Shown piece after piece: positions 21,037-33,540 of a stretch of DNA of 64,000 nucleotides. This stretch comes from Carettochelys insculpta (Eukaryota > Chordata > Testudines > Carettochelyidae), in assembly GCF_033958435.1 (NCBI RefSeq), contig NC_134147.1, positions 42,216,001 through 42,280,000 on the forward strand, given 5' to 3'. Positions within the stretch are counted from its first letter, which is position 1. The number at the start of each line of letters is the position of its first letter. The position numbers were made by a program, and so were the translations under genes. Below the pieces are notes generated by a model that was not told the DNA's origin, did not search any database, and was given only the letters and a program-made list of their open reading frames with translations.

Positions 21037-22322
21037 ACATATTTCTTCAGTCCAGTTGTTGGGCAAGGGAAAGGTACTTAATTTAATACTCTTCCAAAAT
21101 GTCAAGTAGCAAATATTAAATTTTAAAGGTCCTGGCCTTAGTGACTTTGGTTCATGGAATGACCAAATCAAAACCAACTCCTACGGAACTGCATGGTCAG
21201 TTTTGTAAAACAGAAGCTGGTACTTTTCAAGTATCTCTCATGTGCTTCTCTTTTAGAAAAAGGATGGAACACAGTGAAATGTGCATTTATTGATTAGTAG
21301 ACTCTTTGTCAAATGCAATTGGTTCCTGTTCTGTCACACTTTTTGTGGAGGTGGATATTTAGATCTACTTCACCCATTTTTGATTAAGGTGTTTTAAAAA
21401 GATGTGGAATTTCTACCACTCAAAATTGCATGAAAATCACTGTGTTTACTAGAAGAGTCTGAAATTACATGGTACGTGAACTTGCTTAACGTTGACTGAA
21501 AAAGAGGCAGCTATACTGCAATCCCAGCATCATAGAACATTGAATTATCAGGCTGCAAAGGTAAAAATGCATGCTCTTTCTCTGTTCATTGTGGCATTGC
21601 TTTAATTTCACAACCCAGTAGTCCAGGCATCGCTGGAATTCTTTTAAAGGCCTGAATAATTGATCTATAATAAGTTATGGATGCACAGCCCCAGACAGGA
21701 ACAGTCACAAGATAATAGTTATCACAACAGCCAGCGATAGAGAATGTGAATAGGTGCTTAGCATACTATGTAAAATTAATTGTTTCATTCTCTTTTTATC
21801 GGATCAAGATGGCCTCATTATAAAAGACACCTCTGACACAAGTTAGCTGCAGATGAACTTTCCCTTTATATGTTCCAGGTATTTGAATCAATAGAGAACA
21901 GCCTTAGGGGACTGGTCATGGAACTGGGTGGATGACAGTCCAGATCCAGCCCATGTCATGATACCTAACAGATTAACCATTCTGAGTCTCTTCTGTGGTA
22001 TTTGGGAAATGAATTAGCTGGCTCTGCCCACAGCATCCCTATAACACATGTGAAAGGAGAACCTTGTCTTAGAGGTCTTCTCCATCCAGGTGAGGCCTGA
22101 AGCATGTTGGCAGAACTTCACAGTCATTGTCTGTGTTTTTACCATTCTGAGAGTGAACCCAAGGGTGAGGCTGGTATTGAGAAATTTGTTCCCTCAACGT
22201 CATCCTGGTAGCCTGAAAACGCTAACAGAGCTTAGCAGAATGAGGCTGCAAGCCAGATTCAGCAGGCAGGGCTTTCCAAATGAAAGCCAAATGCTTGACT
22301 TCAATAGCACAGCTCTCTCCTC
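21037..22322. other. No recognised feature
   Basis: No supported gene or repeat. Confidence 0.5.
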
Positions 22323-23215
22323 CAGGCAGGTTTATTAATAAACAAGGCCCAAAATAACACAGAACACTTGGTGACAGTGGTACTGTGCACTGGCTTGGTA
22401 ACTGCATCCTGCTTATGAGAAGAAGAAGGCACCTTCATCCCAGCAAGCCCTCTCCTTGGCAGCTATGGCAGGACCAATACTAGGTTTTCCCTACTTCTGA
22501 GTCTCCCTTGACTGCTTCGTCTATGTGGCTTCGTGCAGGTCATAAACTTGCTCCAAGTCATGACCTGTGACTGCAGCTGCCTGTTGGAAAGGCGCCAAGG
22601 GCTGTAAAAGGTGCTCTGGGATGTGCACACACTCCTCAAAGCACAGACAGATAGCATTTATAAATTCATACACTGTGAAGGAGAATTGTCACACAGTGTG
22701 GGGCTCACCAGGCCCTGCACCCCAACTGCAGTCAGATGAGACTCTCATTCAGCAGGAAGAAGAGAAGGTTTATTAGTCAACAGGGACACAGCATGGAACA
22801 GATTTCTCAGCATAGAAATCAGAAGCAGTCAGTACGATATATCTTGGAAAGGAGGCCCAGAGGGGGGTCCCCCAGCCTGGGCCCTGGCCTGTCTTTCTCC
22901 CTTTCCAGCCAGACAAGACTGCCCAACTCAACCTCCCAGTTCTGGTTCAAACCAGCCAGGCCTCTCCTCCCTCCTTTGCCCTTTTTCCCAGGGGAAAAAA
23001 GAGATCACCTGGTTGCCTAGGTTACAAAGAGCAAGGAGGGCCGTTGTGTACCTGTGACAAGTCATCACACTGAAACTCCCATCACCACTATGCACTGATG
23101 CAGAGCCTAGAGAAATTGAGGCATATCTTGGGTTGCTACAAGACAGTAGGAAACATATTCAAACTAACCAGGTGAATAAACTCCTCACACACCCCACTTT
23201 GTCACAAGGATGAAT
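22323..23215 (-). repeat. Probable LTR-like or composite repeat block
   Basis: Two stretches, 22323-22570 and 22690-23215, contain 'GAAGGTTTATTAGTCAACAG' and 'CACACCCCACTTTGTCACA'. The reverse complement would open with TGTGACAAAGTGGGGTGTG, which is the TG start expected of an LTR. Identification is by general resemblance to turtle LTR-type repeats. No viral genes are present. Confidence 0.35.
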
Positions 23216-24775
23216 GGAAAACGTTATTAAAAATGCTTCATTGGAAAGATTAGAGGACTGCAGAATAGATGAATGTGAAATTCCAGAAAGTATTTCTGTG
23301 GCTTTTCAAAGGTATGCAAAACTGACTCCAGGCTACTAAGCGATCAGAGCAGAGATTGTTGATAGGGAGGTGCTCAGCTTGCCCCATGGTGCCTTTCCAA
23401 TTTCCAAACCAGGTACGTGTTTCAGCAAACGAAGTCACAGCTACACAGCAGACTTGTTACTCAAATACTTGTATTTCCACCTGCAAGGGCTGATCCTGAG
23501 CCCTCAACTTTTCCCAATTTCAGTGAGTGTTGGTCATGCAGGTCTCATGCAGAATGCTCACAGGATCAAGACTGCATAGAGGAAATGGATGGGAATCTGC
23601 CTGTAGGCCCAGTCCTCCAATCTCTTCTGCATAATTGCCATGGACTTCCATGGGCTTGCTCTGCCACTGCTGGGTTCATGTGAAGGTATAAAGAATACCA
23701 TCCCTCTCAGGTCAGAGGCATGCAGCAGGCTAGCTGATTACCTCATGGGCAGCACCTGAGAAGGAACTGGAACTTAATTAGCTGACCCTTATAGAAGAGG
23801 TCAGCGGGAAACAGAAGCAACAGAAGACAGGATAGGGACAGTGGAAGTACTCTGAACAGACAGCTACTAGAGCTACTGCAGAGAGTGATTACTCCAGAAA
23901 CCGGTGTTTACAGGGGAGACTGTGGAGTCCTTCATTGCCAAGGCCCTGAGGTAAGAGACCTGAAAGTTTGGTTACTGGAGTTAATGGTGTGAGGGATAGA
24001 ATGGAGAATAGGAGTAAGGTTTGCACAGAGCCTATGGGATTGCACAGATGTTTTAGGAAGATTCTGCAAGGCTTTGATCTTGTTTAGTTAGAGGGCCTAG
24101 GTAAAACAAGTAACTGCTTCCTTAAGAGAACACAGACAGAATTAATCCAAGGAGCAAGTTGATTTGGTAAAAGTGAGGCCTGGTTTCTAGGGCTGCTAAC
24201 CCTCTGACTTTTGCCTGGATTCTCCTGGAATCCCTCACTGTCTGCTGGAGGCTTCCTAAGCTAAACCGGGAGACTTTCTGCATGTGAACAGTCTGGTATG
24301 GGGGTGGCATGATAAAAGGCTCCCTAACCTTCTTTCACTCTGCTGCTCATGGGAGCAACCTGCTCTGTCTCTTTGCAGCCTCAGGGGACTGGGGGTCTTC
24401 ATGCACTGCCTCCATCCAGAACACCAACTCCACAGCTCATGTGGCCTGTGAGGGCTGTGTCAGTGGGCAGTGGTGTACAGAGATTCCTGGCCTCTCTGCC
24501 TAAGAGAAGCCATCCCTAAGGGAGGTACCTTTGGGGATCCGCACAGCCTGCAGTGAGCGTCAACCCTTTGCCTTCCTCCCACATCCTATATCCTGCTCCC
24601 TCCCAGAGTCTGAACCCCTTCCTCTCCCCCCGCCCCCCATCCCTATCGTACCCAAACTTCCAGCGCCAGTCAAGTGAGGAAAATGAGGCTGGGACAGAGC
24701 TAGCGATGGTGGGGAGGAGTGAGTGGGGGCAGAGCCTCAGAGAAGGGATGGGACAGGATGAGGGTCTTAGTGATT

Positions 24776-24810
<35 letters not shown>

Positions 24811-25329
24811 AGCGCCTGCCTTCTACCAGATCAGTAGGGTTCCCAACTAACTGGGAAAACACAAAGTGGAAGTCACACCTTCTCCATACCACAGTGCAGA
24901 AGTCACTGGGTGAAATTCTAGGCCCTGTGGTATGGAGGAGGCGTGACTAAATGAGCACAACAGGTCTGTCTGGCCTTAACTGCTATGAAAGTTGAGAACA
25001 CTCAGTAATGGGGAGACTGGATCCTAAATCAAATATTCAGTTAATTTTCCCATGTACAGCAGATGGAACTCCATACCATGTAGATAAATATAGATGTTGG
25101 AAGAAAGACCGCAAGCACTTGAAATAAATAGAGGCTCAGGCTCAGAAAATAGGGGCCAGATTTTTCAAAGGTATTTAAAGATACAGCGAAGTATCTGACA
25201 GAATTGTCAAAAGCACCCTGGTGCTCAGTCCCTTAAAATCCCCCTTGGCGTTTACCTGAATCCAAGTCCCTAAATACCGTTAAACTCGCCCAACCTTGAT
25301 TTCTATTTTTGGTTCTCTGTGCCTTAAAT
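23216..25329. other. Mostly unrecognised; includes a poly-T run
   Basis: No supported gene. 23690-24050 has LTR-like wording ('GCACCTGAGAAGGAACTGG', 'GAGGTCAGCGGGAAACAGAA') but I cannot place it. A 28-base poly-T run lies at 24779-24806. Confidence 0.4.
24779..24806. repeat. Poly-T tract
   Basis: 28 consecutive T residues. No retroelement body could be recognised next to it. Confidence 0.9.
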
Positions 25330-25485
25330 ATTGAGTCTGTTCTGGTATGGCTATGATCTGAAGAAGTAGGTCTGTCCCATCAAAGCTCATCAGCTAATAC
25401 ATTATTCTGTTAGTCTTTAAAGTGCTACTGGACTGTTTTTTTGTTTTCATAGCAGTATATAGACTAGCATGGCTTTCTCTCTGTT
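25330..25485 (+). repeat. Penelope-like tail
   Basis: Plus-strand copy of the tail found reversed at 12838-12988: 'CTGGTATGGCTATGATCTGA', 'CATCAAAGCTCATCAGC', 'TCTTTAAAGTGCTACTGGAC', ending in 'AGACTAGCATGGCTTTCTC'. Confidence 0.65.
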
Positions 25486-26729
25486 CTTTCCCAAAGTTAG
25501 GGATGTTGAAGAAGAGGGAAACTGCTGAGCTTTAATTGTGGCAGTTGCTCGATAATGAGTAGGACATATTCATGCTGTCCATTGATGGCTGATCAGCCTG
25601 ATCCTGGAGCTGCAGATCTTACCCTAGAAGGAGCAGGTGTCAGTAAGTGTTGGAGAGGCATGGGGTAGTTTTGATGCTCTTTTCTTCTCCGCTTCTCCTT
25701 GTCTGCACTGTGATGGGACTTCTCAAATCGTGCCACCCCCTTCATGGATTACTGTTCTCCACTGGGGATGGCCTTGGGCAAGGTTTTGCCAAGCATGCGC
25801 ACAGATGCTGCACTTTTTCCCTGTGTGCCTTCACCATGTTCTTATATCACTTCTGCCAGCCTGCAACACTCCTCTGTCCATCCTCCAACTTGAATGAGCT
25901 TTTAATAGACATTTTATATTACACTTAATTGTGGAGGAATTGAGACGAAAGTTAGACAATGTCTTGGAGACACTTGTAAGGGATCTGGGAAGAATACAGT
26001 TGGATGAAAGATAGTCTAGCCATTGTGGCTTCCAGGTGGGTTGGGGCACAGCTAATCTGATGAGGCTTCTTTGTCAAATGCTGTTATGAAAATGTGAGGG
26101 TCATTCAGATGACTTTACATACTTACCTAGTCAAAAAGCATATGATGTGACTTAACACCAAGGCCTCCTGAAAGTAAGTGTATATTGCCTCTATGTTTGC
26201 AACTGACACTAAAATGGCAAACAGCTAATTAAAAAGGAAAATGTGATCTGACTGTGAAGGATTTGCATTGTTAGAGTGATCCAGCAGATGCCAATACCAC
26301 TAAGGTAGACAAAAGCAAAGCTATTAATATGAAAGCAAGTGTCCTTTGCCTTTTGGGGACAGATGCTATGTCACCTGGATATAGCTTCTCTGTTCAGGAC
26401 TGCGTACTCAGATGCTACAGGGCTGGGTTCTTTTTCTAAAGATCCAGATCAGTTAACATGATCAATCACATTTTGTTCAGTAGTTATGAATGCTAAATTT
26501 AATATTTTATGCTTCAAGACAATCAACCTGTGGGAGCCAGGAATAGAGTTTCACCATAACACATCTGGCTCACTCAATACCCGCACCCCACCCCACCCCA
26601 CCTCATCCTTTCATCAGAAATTGATTGTGAATGGAGACATCAGACCTAATCTGATGGGTAAAATACTCTTTCAGATTTAGAGGTCTGGTCTCAGCTCTTA
26701 TGAGTTAATCCAAAATTTTACACTGATAT
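25486..26729. other. No recognised feature
   Basis: No supported gene. A short C/A-rich run (CCCCACCCCACCCCAC) lies near 26585. Confidence 0.45.
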
Positions 26730-26960
26730 GGGTACATCTCTACCTATCAGGAGGCTGAGCAAGCCAGGGTGGATCTCCCAGGGTTCTATTTCACATGCCT
26801 ACTGGGGATGTGTGAATTGAACTTTCAGGACTTAAGTCGACCCTTGTTCTCATTATCATGGGGCATAATGAAGGTAGATAGTGGCTCCCTCTGTAAATAC
26901 CACCAGGTAAGCCTATCCTAGACATCCATTCCTGCTATGCAATTGTCTAGTGTACACCTG
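26730..26960. mobile_element. Miniature DNA element related to 14739-15010
   Basis: Starts 'GGGTACATCTCTACCTATC' and ends 'TGTCTAGTGTACACCTGG'. It shares 'TTTCACATGCCTACTGGGGA'-like and 'CCTGCTATGCAATTG'-like blocks with the nested element at 14739-15010. The TSD is not resolved. Confidence 0.45.
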
Positions 26961-26984
26961 GCCTTTGTATGATATGATATCTAC

Positions 26985-27130
26985 CATTGCATTCTCCATT
27001 AAAGAGATCAGAAGCTTTGCATTTATCAACACTGAATTTCATCTGCCATTTTGTTGCCCAGTCACCCAGTTTTGTAAGAATTCTTGAAACATTTGCCCGT
27101 CTTCACATACTTCAGCTCAGAGAGAAATCT
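26985..27130 (-). repeat. CR1-type LINE fragment
   Basis: 'GCATTTATCAACACTGAATT' followed by 'TCATCTGCCATTTTGTTGCC' and 'CAGTCACCCAGTTTTGT' is a stretch I recognise from turtle and bird CR1 copies in antisense orientation. Confidence 0.6.
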
Positions 27131-28171
27131 CTCCCTATACTACTCATCTTTGAGTGTAGGAAAAGGATTTTGACAGGGTGGCTAGACCTCTTCCACTTAC
27201 TCCCCACAGTGCAGATTTTTCACTGTTTGATTTGATTTCTGTACTGTGCTTCCTAAGCCTCTTCTAGTCCCTGACTCTATACTTTAAGCTTCCTCTGCTC
27301 ACTCCATCTCCCAGTTGAGCCCTTGGCTCAAGGATTGCTCTTGGGATTCCAAAGATTGTTTCAAACTGTCATTTCAAACAGATGCGTGTTTGGCTTTTTT
27401 ATGTCCAAGTTTATCTGCTAGCCTTTCTATTTCATGGAGGCTATTGGAGTAAAGGGCTACACTTCATATTTCAGACTTGATTTAAACACAGTAAATCAAG
27501 AAGATATGTGGTGGGCTGCTTATATGGAGGCTACCTTACAAAGGAGTTGCTGCCCTGATGGATTCTGACCTGCTGTAATATCTCAGGCGCTTTCTCACTT
27601 CTAGACACACAGTTTGTTCAAATGCAAAGCACAAGTCCTGCCAACCAGATGGAACCATCTACCATTCACGCTTTGGAGGAAAAATCATGTTACCAAAATG
27701 ACAAATCTGTCCAACATGATTGGTTTGTGTTTTTTTTGAAAGATGTCTGAGCCCCTGCCCATTGAGCATAAGCCAGTTGTTGAATCTGTGTGGCACACAA
27801 AGTGATGATGTTTTAATAGGTTTTCTCTCACAATACAGGGGCTTTCTACCCCGGTGTGTAATTTCACAAGGTGGCTTCAGTGTCTGAAGGAATAATTTGC
27901 TCATTAGTCTTTACAGATTGGAACGCCAGTATGCAGTGGAGGGTAGTTAAAATGATTTTTATTCCATATACTGGATATGCAAGTGGTAGGCAAAAGCATT
28001 TGACTAACAAGCCTGGGCTTTGACTGCTATGCCAGTTCAGCATTTGGCAATTCCATTAGTGGTCTCTGGTTAAAACTTTTATTAAAAGGTCAGTGTATGA
28101 AGGGAATACTGACACAACTTCCGATGATGATCTTGGTAGTGGCTCAGTGAATTCTGCTTTTATCCTGCCAA
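27131..28171. other. No recognised feature
   Basis: No supported gene or named repeat. Confidence 0.5.
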
Positions 28172-28179
28172 GGTGCAAG

Positions 28180-28363
28180 GCAATGTTCCCTGTAAGCTAA
28201 GCTCTTGAGCAACTGCCCAGAAGAGATTCAGGTGCCACCCAGCTGATTAGCAGAGTACCCTCAGTGGGCAGCATGTGTTTCTAGTGATGGTGCACAGCCA
28301 CACATGCCTTGGTGCCCGGAAAGTTTAATCAGTTTATGGATAGAAAATATTAGAGGGAACATT
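28180..28363. mobile_element. hAT-type miniature element with perfect 8-bp TSD
   Basis: A 184-bp copy flanked by GGTGCAAG at 28172-28179 and 28364-28371. The inverted termini CAATGTTCCCT and AGGGAACATT are very clear in this copy. It supports the hAT assignment for the whole family. Confidence 0.85.
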
Positions 28364-28371
28364 GGTGCAAG

Positions 28372-29558
28372 CCCATGTGGGATCTCCCCTGTTTCTTTTC
28401 TAGTGGCTTTAAGAACATATAAATGGGTTATTTGGAACATGGGCATTGTCAAAGCAGAAGTCCAGCTCTCTCCGCATTCTGTCACCGGCAGTGACCAGTA
28501 AAACATGAAACGGTACAAAACCTTGCACTGGTAGATATGGAATAGGCTGCACATAGAAGAATCTCCGTGCTCACTCTCACTGGTTAGTTTGGTGTCTTTG
28601 TTTTTGTTTTGTGTGTGGCTTTTTTTTTTTTGGTTTAAGCACAGGATGGCTGAAAATTTGCAGGGGGCGGCAGGTTGGTTTTTGCTTTTCAAAACCGAGT
28701 TCTTTCATAACTTTTGAAGTGGATGTAATGTGGATTTCAGGCAAATCAAACCCTGTGCCCAGAAATTCAGAAGAGCAGCAATCTTCTCAATGACTTTTAT
28801 AGATATTTACAAATGATAGTCCTAATCCAGACACGGCTCAGTGAGACTTGAAAATTCATCCATCACATCTTCCTGCAAGGTTTTAACTTTTACAGTTTGT
28901 TCTGAGCACTCACACAGGCACGGTTTCCTGCAATAGTTCTTGTCTGGCTACAGAATTAGCTTAACTCAGACACCTGGGGATTAACTTTTAGTTAGAGCCA
29001 GGATATCTTACACTCTAAGCTCTTGAAAACACAGCTCTTCTGGATTCATGGGGGTATTTCTCCTCAGTCCCTCTGACTAGAGACAAGAGCACTAGCCTTT
29101 TGGAAACAAACACAAGGTTAAGATATATTACCTGGAATTTAACACTGACACAATCTGGAGACCTGGTTAGGGAGTTTATTTAATGATTGCCACCACACAG
29201 TTGGCTGGTTAGCCTTTACAATAAAAGGACACCTATCTTGTGTGTTAAAATATCATGCTGAGGCTTTTTTTTTTTTTTTCTCACACAGAAATGCCAATTA
29301 GACTAAACTTGCCTGATGATGATAAAGACATTAGCAGTTTTGTCTAATAGTCATTGCTGTGTGTGATGGATATGGCAATTTTTCTCTCCAATCACTTTGA
29401 AAAGTTGGCATCAGATGTAAAAACATGAATATATTATATACATGCCTATCTGATAAACAGTCAAATTGTAAGAAGGGGTAACAAACCACATTTTGTAACT
29501 TGCAAGCACAACTTATGTAGCTTTTCAAGTGTCTGAAACTTGGATTGGAAAGCCACAT
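28372..29558. other. No recognised feature
   Basis: AT-rich, with short homopolymer T runs near 28620 and 29266. No supported gene. Confidence 0.5.
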
Positions 29559-29680
29559 GGCCTATGTCTACACTACAGCAATCTTTCGAAAGAGTGCATC
29601 AACATGCACAAAGGCAGATCGAAAGAGCATCTACACAGTGTCCCCTCTGTTGAAAGAACAGGCCAGGGATTGAAAAATCA
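29559..29680. repeat. Harbinger-type element end, truncated
   Basis: 'GGCCTATGTCTACACTACAG' followed by 'TTTCGAAAGAG' and 'GATCGAAAGAGCATCTACAC' resembles the terminal and subterminal sequence of the Harbinger-type elements in this window. No matching right end was found. Confidence 0.5.
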
Positions 29681-30794
29681 GGTGCCCTGAGGACGGCTCC
29701 TTTGGACCCATGGTACCCAGCTTGTCAAGCAATCTCTGTTCTGATTTGAACTGTGTATATAACATTTGGTTCTGCACAAGCTTTTTGTGGGGGGGGCTTT
29801 TTGAAAATGTATCCTTGAAGTCCATTAGTGAAATCCTTGTCCTATAAAAGTCAATAGCAAAAAATCGCTTTGATTTCAGTCATAGGCATTCCATTCCTAG
29901 AATTCGGATCTCAGTTCTTGTTGGGCCTTGAAATAGGCCTAAATAGTAGCCAATGGAGACCTAAGTTGAAATGAAGCAGAATACATTTCACATAAAGAGA
30001 AACTGCTGAACATGAGTGGGTTTTCATCTCCCTTACACTGCTAAGCTGCTGCCTTATTCTGGTTCCTCTTGAGCAGATGGTGACATTCCAGTCACCACAA
30101 ACACCGAAGGTGTTCAGGAAAATGCCAGGAAAAGAATAAATACTTATTTATACACATGATTATGTGTGTTATATAATGGAAAAAGCTCCTAGAGTTTGCT
30201 TAAATTGAACTTGAAGGATCGCTATTGGTTCACATTTAAAACCACCTAGCCAGCACAGTTCTTAAGCCATTCTCAGGTGCTGCTGCTATCAGTTAAATGT
30301 AAAATCCCATCAGACAGTATCATACTCTAGGTCTTTCTATAAAACTTACCAGTAGTAGATCTCCAGCTTCATTTTGTTCTTGCCAAATCAGTGACAGATC
30401 AGCGAGCCAGAGGCCTGTGCATAGTCATCTCTCAAAGAAAGAGTCAAAAGTAAAGCTGAACTGAGGAAACCTAGCAACCAGGCTACAAATTTGATATAAA
30501 CACACACTGTCTGGAAGGTACCAAGTAGTGACTTCAAAGCATATATTATGATTACCTAACGACACAACACAGAGAGCCCTGCACAGAAAGGAAAAATTGG
30601 TGCCATTGTATTTACATATAGGGCTGTCAGACACACGATCGTCTGTTGTGTTCAATCACGTCCATAACACCAGAAAGGATCATTAGATTATAGGGTTTGA
30701 CCTCCAGTATATTACTACCCATTAAATTTCACTCAGCTGCTTCCTAATATTTAGACAAATAACAGTTCCATCTCACATGGATTTATGTGACACT
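29681..30794. other. No recognised feature
   Basis: AT-rich interval with no supported gene. Confidence 0.5.
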
Positions 30795-31229
30795 AGCCGC
30801 ATCTACACGTGCCGGCTACTTCAAAGTAGCTGCGCTGACTTCGAAATAGCGCCCGCCACGTCTACACGGGGCAAGCGCTATTTCGAAGTTGACATCAACG
30901 TAAGGCGGCGAGATGTCGAAGTCGCTATCCCCATCAAGGGATGGGAATAGCGCCCTACTTTGATGTTGAACGTCGAAGTAGGGCACGTATAGAGGATCCA
31001 TGTCCCGCAGCATCGAAAGAGCGGGGTCTGCCATGGCGGCCATCAGCTGAGGGGTTGAGAGAGGCTCTCTCCAGCCCCTGAGCTCTATGGTCGCTGTGTG
31101 CAGCGGCCCCTTAAAGCTCCCCACACCCTGCCTTCCTGTGCAGGAAGCTGAGAGCGCATGTAGGCAGCAGCATTGCCACACAGCTAGCCTGCACGTCTCC
31201 CTGCAGCCCCAAGACACTCCCCCGCTGCA

Positions 31230-32651
31230 ATGGCTGCCCACCAGCCCCCCAAGCGCCCCCAGGGCACCCCCCCTCCAAGGCAGCGGGGCCCCTCCTGGAC
31301 GGAGGCAGAGATCCGGGACCTGCTGGGGCTCTGGAGTGAGGAGGAGGCGTTCCAGGTAACGGGGAGCAAGAGGCAGAACGTGGATGCGTTCGTTCGGCTG
31401 GCCAAGGGCCTGGCCACCCGGGGTCACCCTGCCCGCACTCCTGACCACATCAGGAGTAAGGTTAAGGAGCTGTGGCAGGGTTACGCCCGGGCCCAGGATG
31501 CGGCCAGCTGACCTGGGGCCACCCCCGCCACTTGCCCCTTTTACAGGGAGCTCAGGGCCATCCTGGGCCCCTGGTACTACACCTCCCCGCCAGCCACTCT
31601 TGACACCTTGGCCGACGAGCCCCAGCAGGCCCCGGAGGTGGGGTCCGCCCCGGGAGCAAGCCCCGCACCCTAGGGGCCCCCCCCAGGAGCCTACCCCTGG
31701 GACGCTGGAGGAGGAGGGGGGATCCTCCTCCAGCGATTGCGGGGGGGGGCTCCACATAATCCTGCTGTCCCAGAGCTCCAGCAGGGCATCCGCCCGGAGG
31801 GTGTCCCCTGACCATGGGAGCGGACCATCAGGTATGTACCCCCCTGGTGCACAGCCCCGGGGTTGAGGGGCAGGGACAAGAGACATGACTAGGGCCCTCC
31901 ACATACCCAGATGACCATGGCCCCAAGGACAGCAGTGGCATGTCCCTCAGAAGAGTGCATCAGCCCCTGCCCCCCCCCCCCCCAGCAGGACAGCGCCATG
32001 CCCCATCCCTGGGGATGGGGGAAGCGGAACCTAGGGTCCCCTGGGGGGGAGGGGGTGGGACACCCATCAGCAGCAGCATCTCCCGGGGATGGGGAACCAG
32101 CAGCAGAGGGGTGGGGGGAAAAGGGCCATGGCTCGGGAGCCACACTAACGGCTGTCTCCGCTCTTCTTCTCCCCCTGTGTTCTGCAGCTGCACCATTGGA
32201 GGGCCCAGAGAGCGCCGGCGAGGTGTCCGTGGTCCCAGAGAGCCCACCGGGGCCATCCCAGCAGGCCAGCCCCTCGGCGGAGCACCAACCAGCCCCAGGG
32301 CGGGGCCGATGGCGGAGCCACCACCATCCAAGGACGGCGATGGACCCCCAGCTGCTCACGACCCTCCGGCGTGAGCTGGAGGTGTTGGAGCAGTGCCTGT
32401 GGGTGGACGAGCGGTGGCTGGAATTGCAGAAGCGGGTGCTGGCCTGGTGCCAGGAGGCATGGGGGGCCTTTATGCGCACTTTTGAGCGCATAGCGGACTA
32501 CCTGGCCCCCCCATGCCGTGCCGCCCTGCCCGCCACTCCACCCAATGCTCCATCTGCCACCCCGGGGCCTTCTGCCGAGGGGGACCTGGGGCCTGCTGAC
32601 ACCCGCCGGCCGTACCTGCCGGTTCGCCCAGCCAGCCTCAGCCAGGGCTGA
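31230..32651 (+). pseudogene. Myb/SANT-like DNA-binding protein of Harbinger copy A
   Basis: The second Harbinger gene. Its family partner binds transposon ends and helps bring transposase to DNA in the nucleus. The start is the ATG at 31230 ('MAAHQPPKRPQ'). A Myb/SANT-like trihelix follows at residues of about 20-90: 'SWTEAEIRDLLGLW', 'GSKRQNVDAF', 'RTPDHIRSKVKELW'. A TGA at 31509-31511 interrupts, then the same frame continues ('YRELRAILGPWYY'). A frameshift lies near 31680 in a C-rich run. A good intron runs from 31832 (GTATGT) to 32187 (TTCTGCAG), and the phases agree. The last exon, 32188-32651, has a helical 'LRRELEVLEQCLWVDERW' segment and a proline-rich end. Two lesions make it non-functional as read. 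Confidence 0.75.
31832..32187 (+). other. Predicted intron in the Myb-like gene of copy A
   Basis: Donor CAG|GTATGT, and an acceptor with a pyrimidine-rich tract ending in TTCTGCAG. Joining the flanking exons keeps a phase-1 frame from '...GPS' into 'AAPLEG'. Copy B lacks this part. Confidence 0.55.
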
Positions 32652-32836
32652 AGCTGAGGCGAGGGTCGCACCTGCCAACCCTGGGCACTGGACAGTAGGG
32701 GGTGCGGGGCCCAGGACGTGGCCCCCCCGGCTTTGTGCATATCCCCCATCATATAATATTTGTGTATATAGTTTGTGTTAGACCCCTGTTCTTTTATGGT
32801 ACCTGCCCCCCATGTAAATAGTTCCCCCCTTTTGTT

Positions 32837-32838
<2 letters not shown>

Positions 32839-32884
<46 letters not shown>
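32839..32884. repeat. (TA)n microsatellite
   Basis: About 22 TA units between the 3' ends of the convergent genes of copy A. Copy B has a short poly-A run at the comparable place. Confidence 0.95.
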
Positions 32885-32888
<4 letters not shown>

Positions 32889-33025
32889 AAAAGTATTTTA
32901 ATATAAGAGAATTCACTGTTTTGTTTTGGTTTCAAAAACAACAGGTCTATTTTTATTTGGAAGAAAAGTGGGGGGGGTGCTCTTGGGTGTGGGCGTGGGC
33001 GGTGTAGTGGGGGGCCTGCCAGTGT

Positions 33026-33540
33026 TCACCCCGTGGCCTGGTCGAAATGGGCCCGCAGGGCCTCCCAGGCCCGGATCCCCTTGGGGTCCACCTGGTGACT
33101 GGGGGCAGCGGGTGGCTGCATGTCAGCGCTGCCAGCCTCCACAGCCCAGCCCTGAAAGAATGCCTCCCCCTTGCTCTCGCCCAGGTTGTGGAGTGCGCTG
33201 CATGCGCCCACAATCTGGGGGATGTTGGTGGGGCCTGCATCAAGGCGGGTGAGGAAACACCTCTAGCACCCTTTGAGGTGGCCAAATGTGCGCTCAACCA
33301 CCTGGCGTGCATGGTTCAGGCGTGTGCTGAAGTGCTCCTGGCTGGCTGACAGATGGCCCGTGTAAGGGTGCATGAGCCAGGGCCGGAGGGGATACGCCGC
33401 GTCTGCGACAATGCAGAGGGGCATGGTGGTGTCCCCCACAGGGATCTCCCGCTGGGGGATGTAGGTCCCCGCCTCCAGCTGGCAGCACAGGCCCGAATTC
33501 CTGAACACCCGGGCGTCGTGGGTGCCCATCAGCTCATGGG
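33026..33540 (-). pseudogene. Harbinger DDE transposase of copy A, front half missing
   Basis: Minus-strand exon 2 remnant. The second catalytic Asp is present in 'THDARVFRN', then 'IPVGDTTMPLCIVADAAYPL' and the catalytic Glu in 'QVVERTFGHLKG'. A TAG stop follows where copy B has Trp in 'GRWRRLL'. The frame then continues to 'ACSALHNL', 'GEAFFQGW' and a natural-looking end, 'LRAHFDQATG'. Everything upstream of the second Asp, including exon 1, the intron and the first catalytic Asp, is replaced by another element's subterminal sequence at about 33540. The end at 33026 gives the likely original C-terminus of this family. Confidence 0.8.

Noticed and set aside
28261..28692. 143-codon open frame
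   Set aside because: It overlaps the hAT miniature element at 28180-28363 and shows no domain.
30816..31904. 362-codon open frame on the minus strand
   Set aside because: It runs antisense to the Myb-like gene and across the element's left end. It exists because the region is GC-rich and stop-poor, and it shows no domain.
31911..32187. 5' part of the 246-codon plus-strand frame ending at 32651
   Set aside because: Only the part from 32188 is family sequence. The earlier part is the predicted intron, read through because it is G/C-rich.
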